The notes beneath the pieces are model-generated. The model saw only the letters and a program-made list of their open reading frames with translations, was not told the DNA's origin and searched no databases. This document shows positions 55,288 through 55,656 of a stretch of DNA of 55,656 nucleotides, piece after piece. Position 1 is the first letter of the stretch; every line of letters begins with the position of its first letter. Location: assembly GCF_017377655.1 (NCBI RefSeq), contig NZ_JAFREL010000044.1, forward strand, positions 1 through 55,656, given 5' to 3'. The stretch is from Candidatus Enterococcus ferrettii. Its GTDB lineage: Bacteria > Bacillota > Bacilli > Lactobacillales > Enterococcaceae. The translations under genes and the position numbers were made by a program.

Positions 55288-55599
55288 ATGGATATAAAAT
55301 ATTTTAGCGACAAACTCAAAGCAGTAAGAAAATCAAAGAAAATGACTCAAAGTGACTTAGCTGAAAAAATAGGAGTTTCAAAATGGGCTATCACCTCTTA
55401 TGAACAAGCTCGAACTTATCCTAGTGTTGAGACTCTAATGAAGATTTGCGAAGCTTTAAACACATCTTCAGACTATTTATTGGGTATATCTGATAATTTA
55501 CCAACAAAATTAAGTTTGGTTGGATTATCAGAAGAAGAAGTTCGTCTACTTTTGCAATTCCTAAATTTGGTAGAGCAAAATAGAAACTCTAAAAAATGA
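55288..55599 (+). CDS. Xre-family (Cro/CI-type) transcriptional regulator
   Basis: 103 residues. Helix-turn-helix at residues 5-60 (LKAVRKSKKMTQSDLAEKIG, then WAITSYEQARTYPSVETLM and SSDYLLGISD). A short C-terminal helix (LSEEEVRLLLQFLNLVEQN) may dimerise. No ribosome site precedes ATG 55288, and the -10 box is only about 10 bases away, so the mRNA may be nearly leaderless. It probably represses itself and the divergent membrane/lipoprotein pair. Confidence 0.85.
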   Translation: MDIKYFSDKLKAVRKSKKMTQSDLAEKIGVSKWAITSYEQARTYPSVETLMKICEALNTSSDYLLGISDNLPTKLSLVGLSEEEVRLLLQFLNLVEQNRNSKK

Positions 55600-55656
55600 G
55601 AAATCATAAGATACAAAATATGAAAAGCCACCTCCGTTTTGCTATGCTACCCCTAA

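Overview
The window looks like chromosomal DNA of a low-GC Gram-positive coccus, most probably Enterococcus or a close relative. The basis is two WxL surface-protein loci, LPxTG and MucBP adhesins, Mga-type regulators, LevR and LicT-type PTS control, and decayed IS1182, IS6 and group II intron sequences. No tRNA or rRNA gene and no CRISPR array was seen.

Layout. (1) 1-2650: the 3' end of an unknown Lys-rich protein gene, a HAD phosphatase gene broken by an in-frame TAA, and a LacI-type regulator. (2) 2659-27209: a ~24.5-kb accessory block bounded on both sides by the same 23-bp palindromic sequence and by decayed IS1182-type elements in the same orientation. It holds a Mga-like regulator, a decayed group II intron maturase, a PanE-like reductase, an orphan winged-helix regulator, and two WxL gene sets (10927-18434 and 20363-25342) separated by a tyrosine recombinase. 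An almost identical ~270-bp upstream module sits before both the reductase gene and the regulator gene. (3) 27223-38424: a metabolic region, all on the minus strand. It has a broken macro-domain gene, an ADP-ribosylglycohydrolase, a beta-glucoside-type PTS with a LicT-like antiterminator and clear RAT/terminator, an M20 amidohydrolase, a complete mannose-family PTS (IIA, IIB, IIC, IID) with a textbook sigma-54 promoter, and its LevR activator. (4) 38908-45344: a MucBP/LPxTG adhesin, a Mga-like regulator and a Ca2+ P-type ATPase. (5) 45693-55656: an AT-rich accessory region with small orphan genes, the tail of an integrase, a large STAND/NACHT-like ATPase resembling anti-phage sensors, a lipoprotein, a membrane protein and an Xre regulator.

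How the parts may work together. Each WxL set supplies the usual parts: a short WxL protein, a WxL-interacting protein (DUF916/DUF3324), a small LPxTG protein and a large WxL adhesin. These probably build a surface complex; one adhesin has three long internal repeats and the other a lectin-like domain. If the accessory block is removed, the LacI gene and the macro/ADP-ribosylglycohydrolase/PTS genes converge on one palindromic hairpin. The IS1182 element therefore seems to have landed in a shared terminator, and the block grew inside it.

The strongest candidates for something little described are the STAND ATPase (49132-53220), the PTS-ADP-ribosylglycohydrolase-macro operon, and the duplicated upstream module at 9129 and 11655. 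All functions are read from sequence motifs only; no database search was run.
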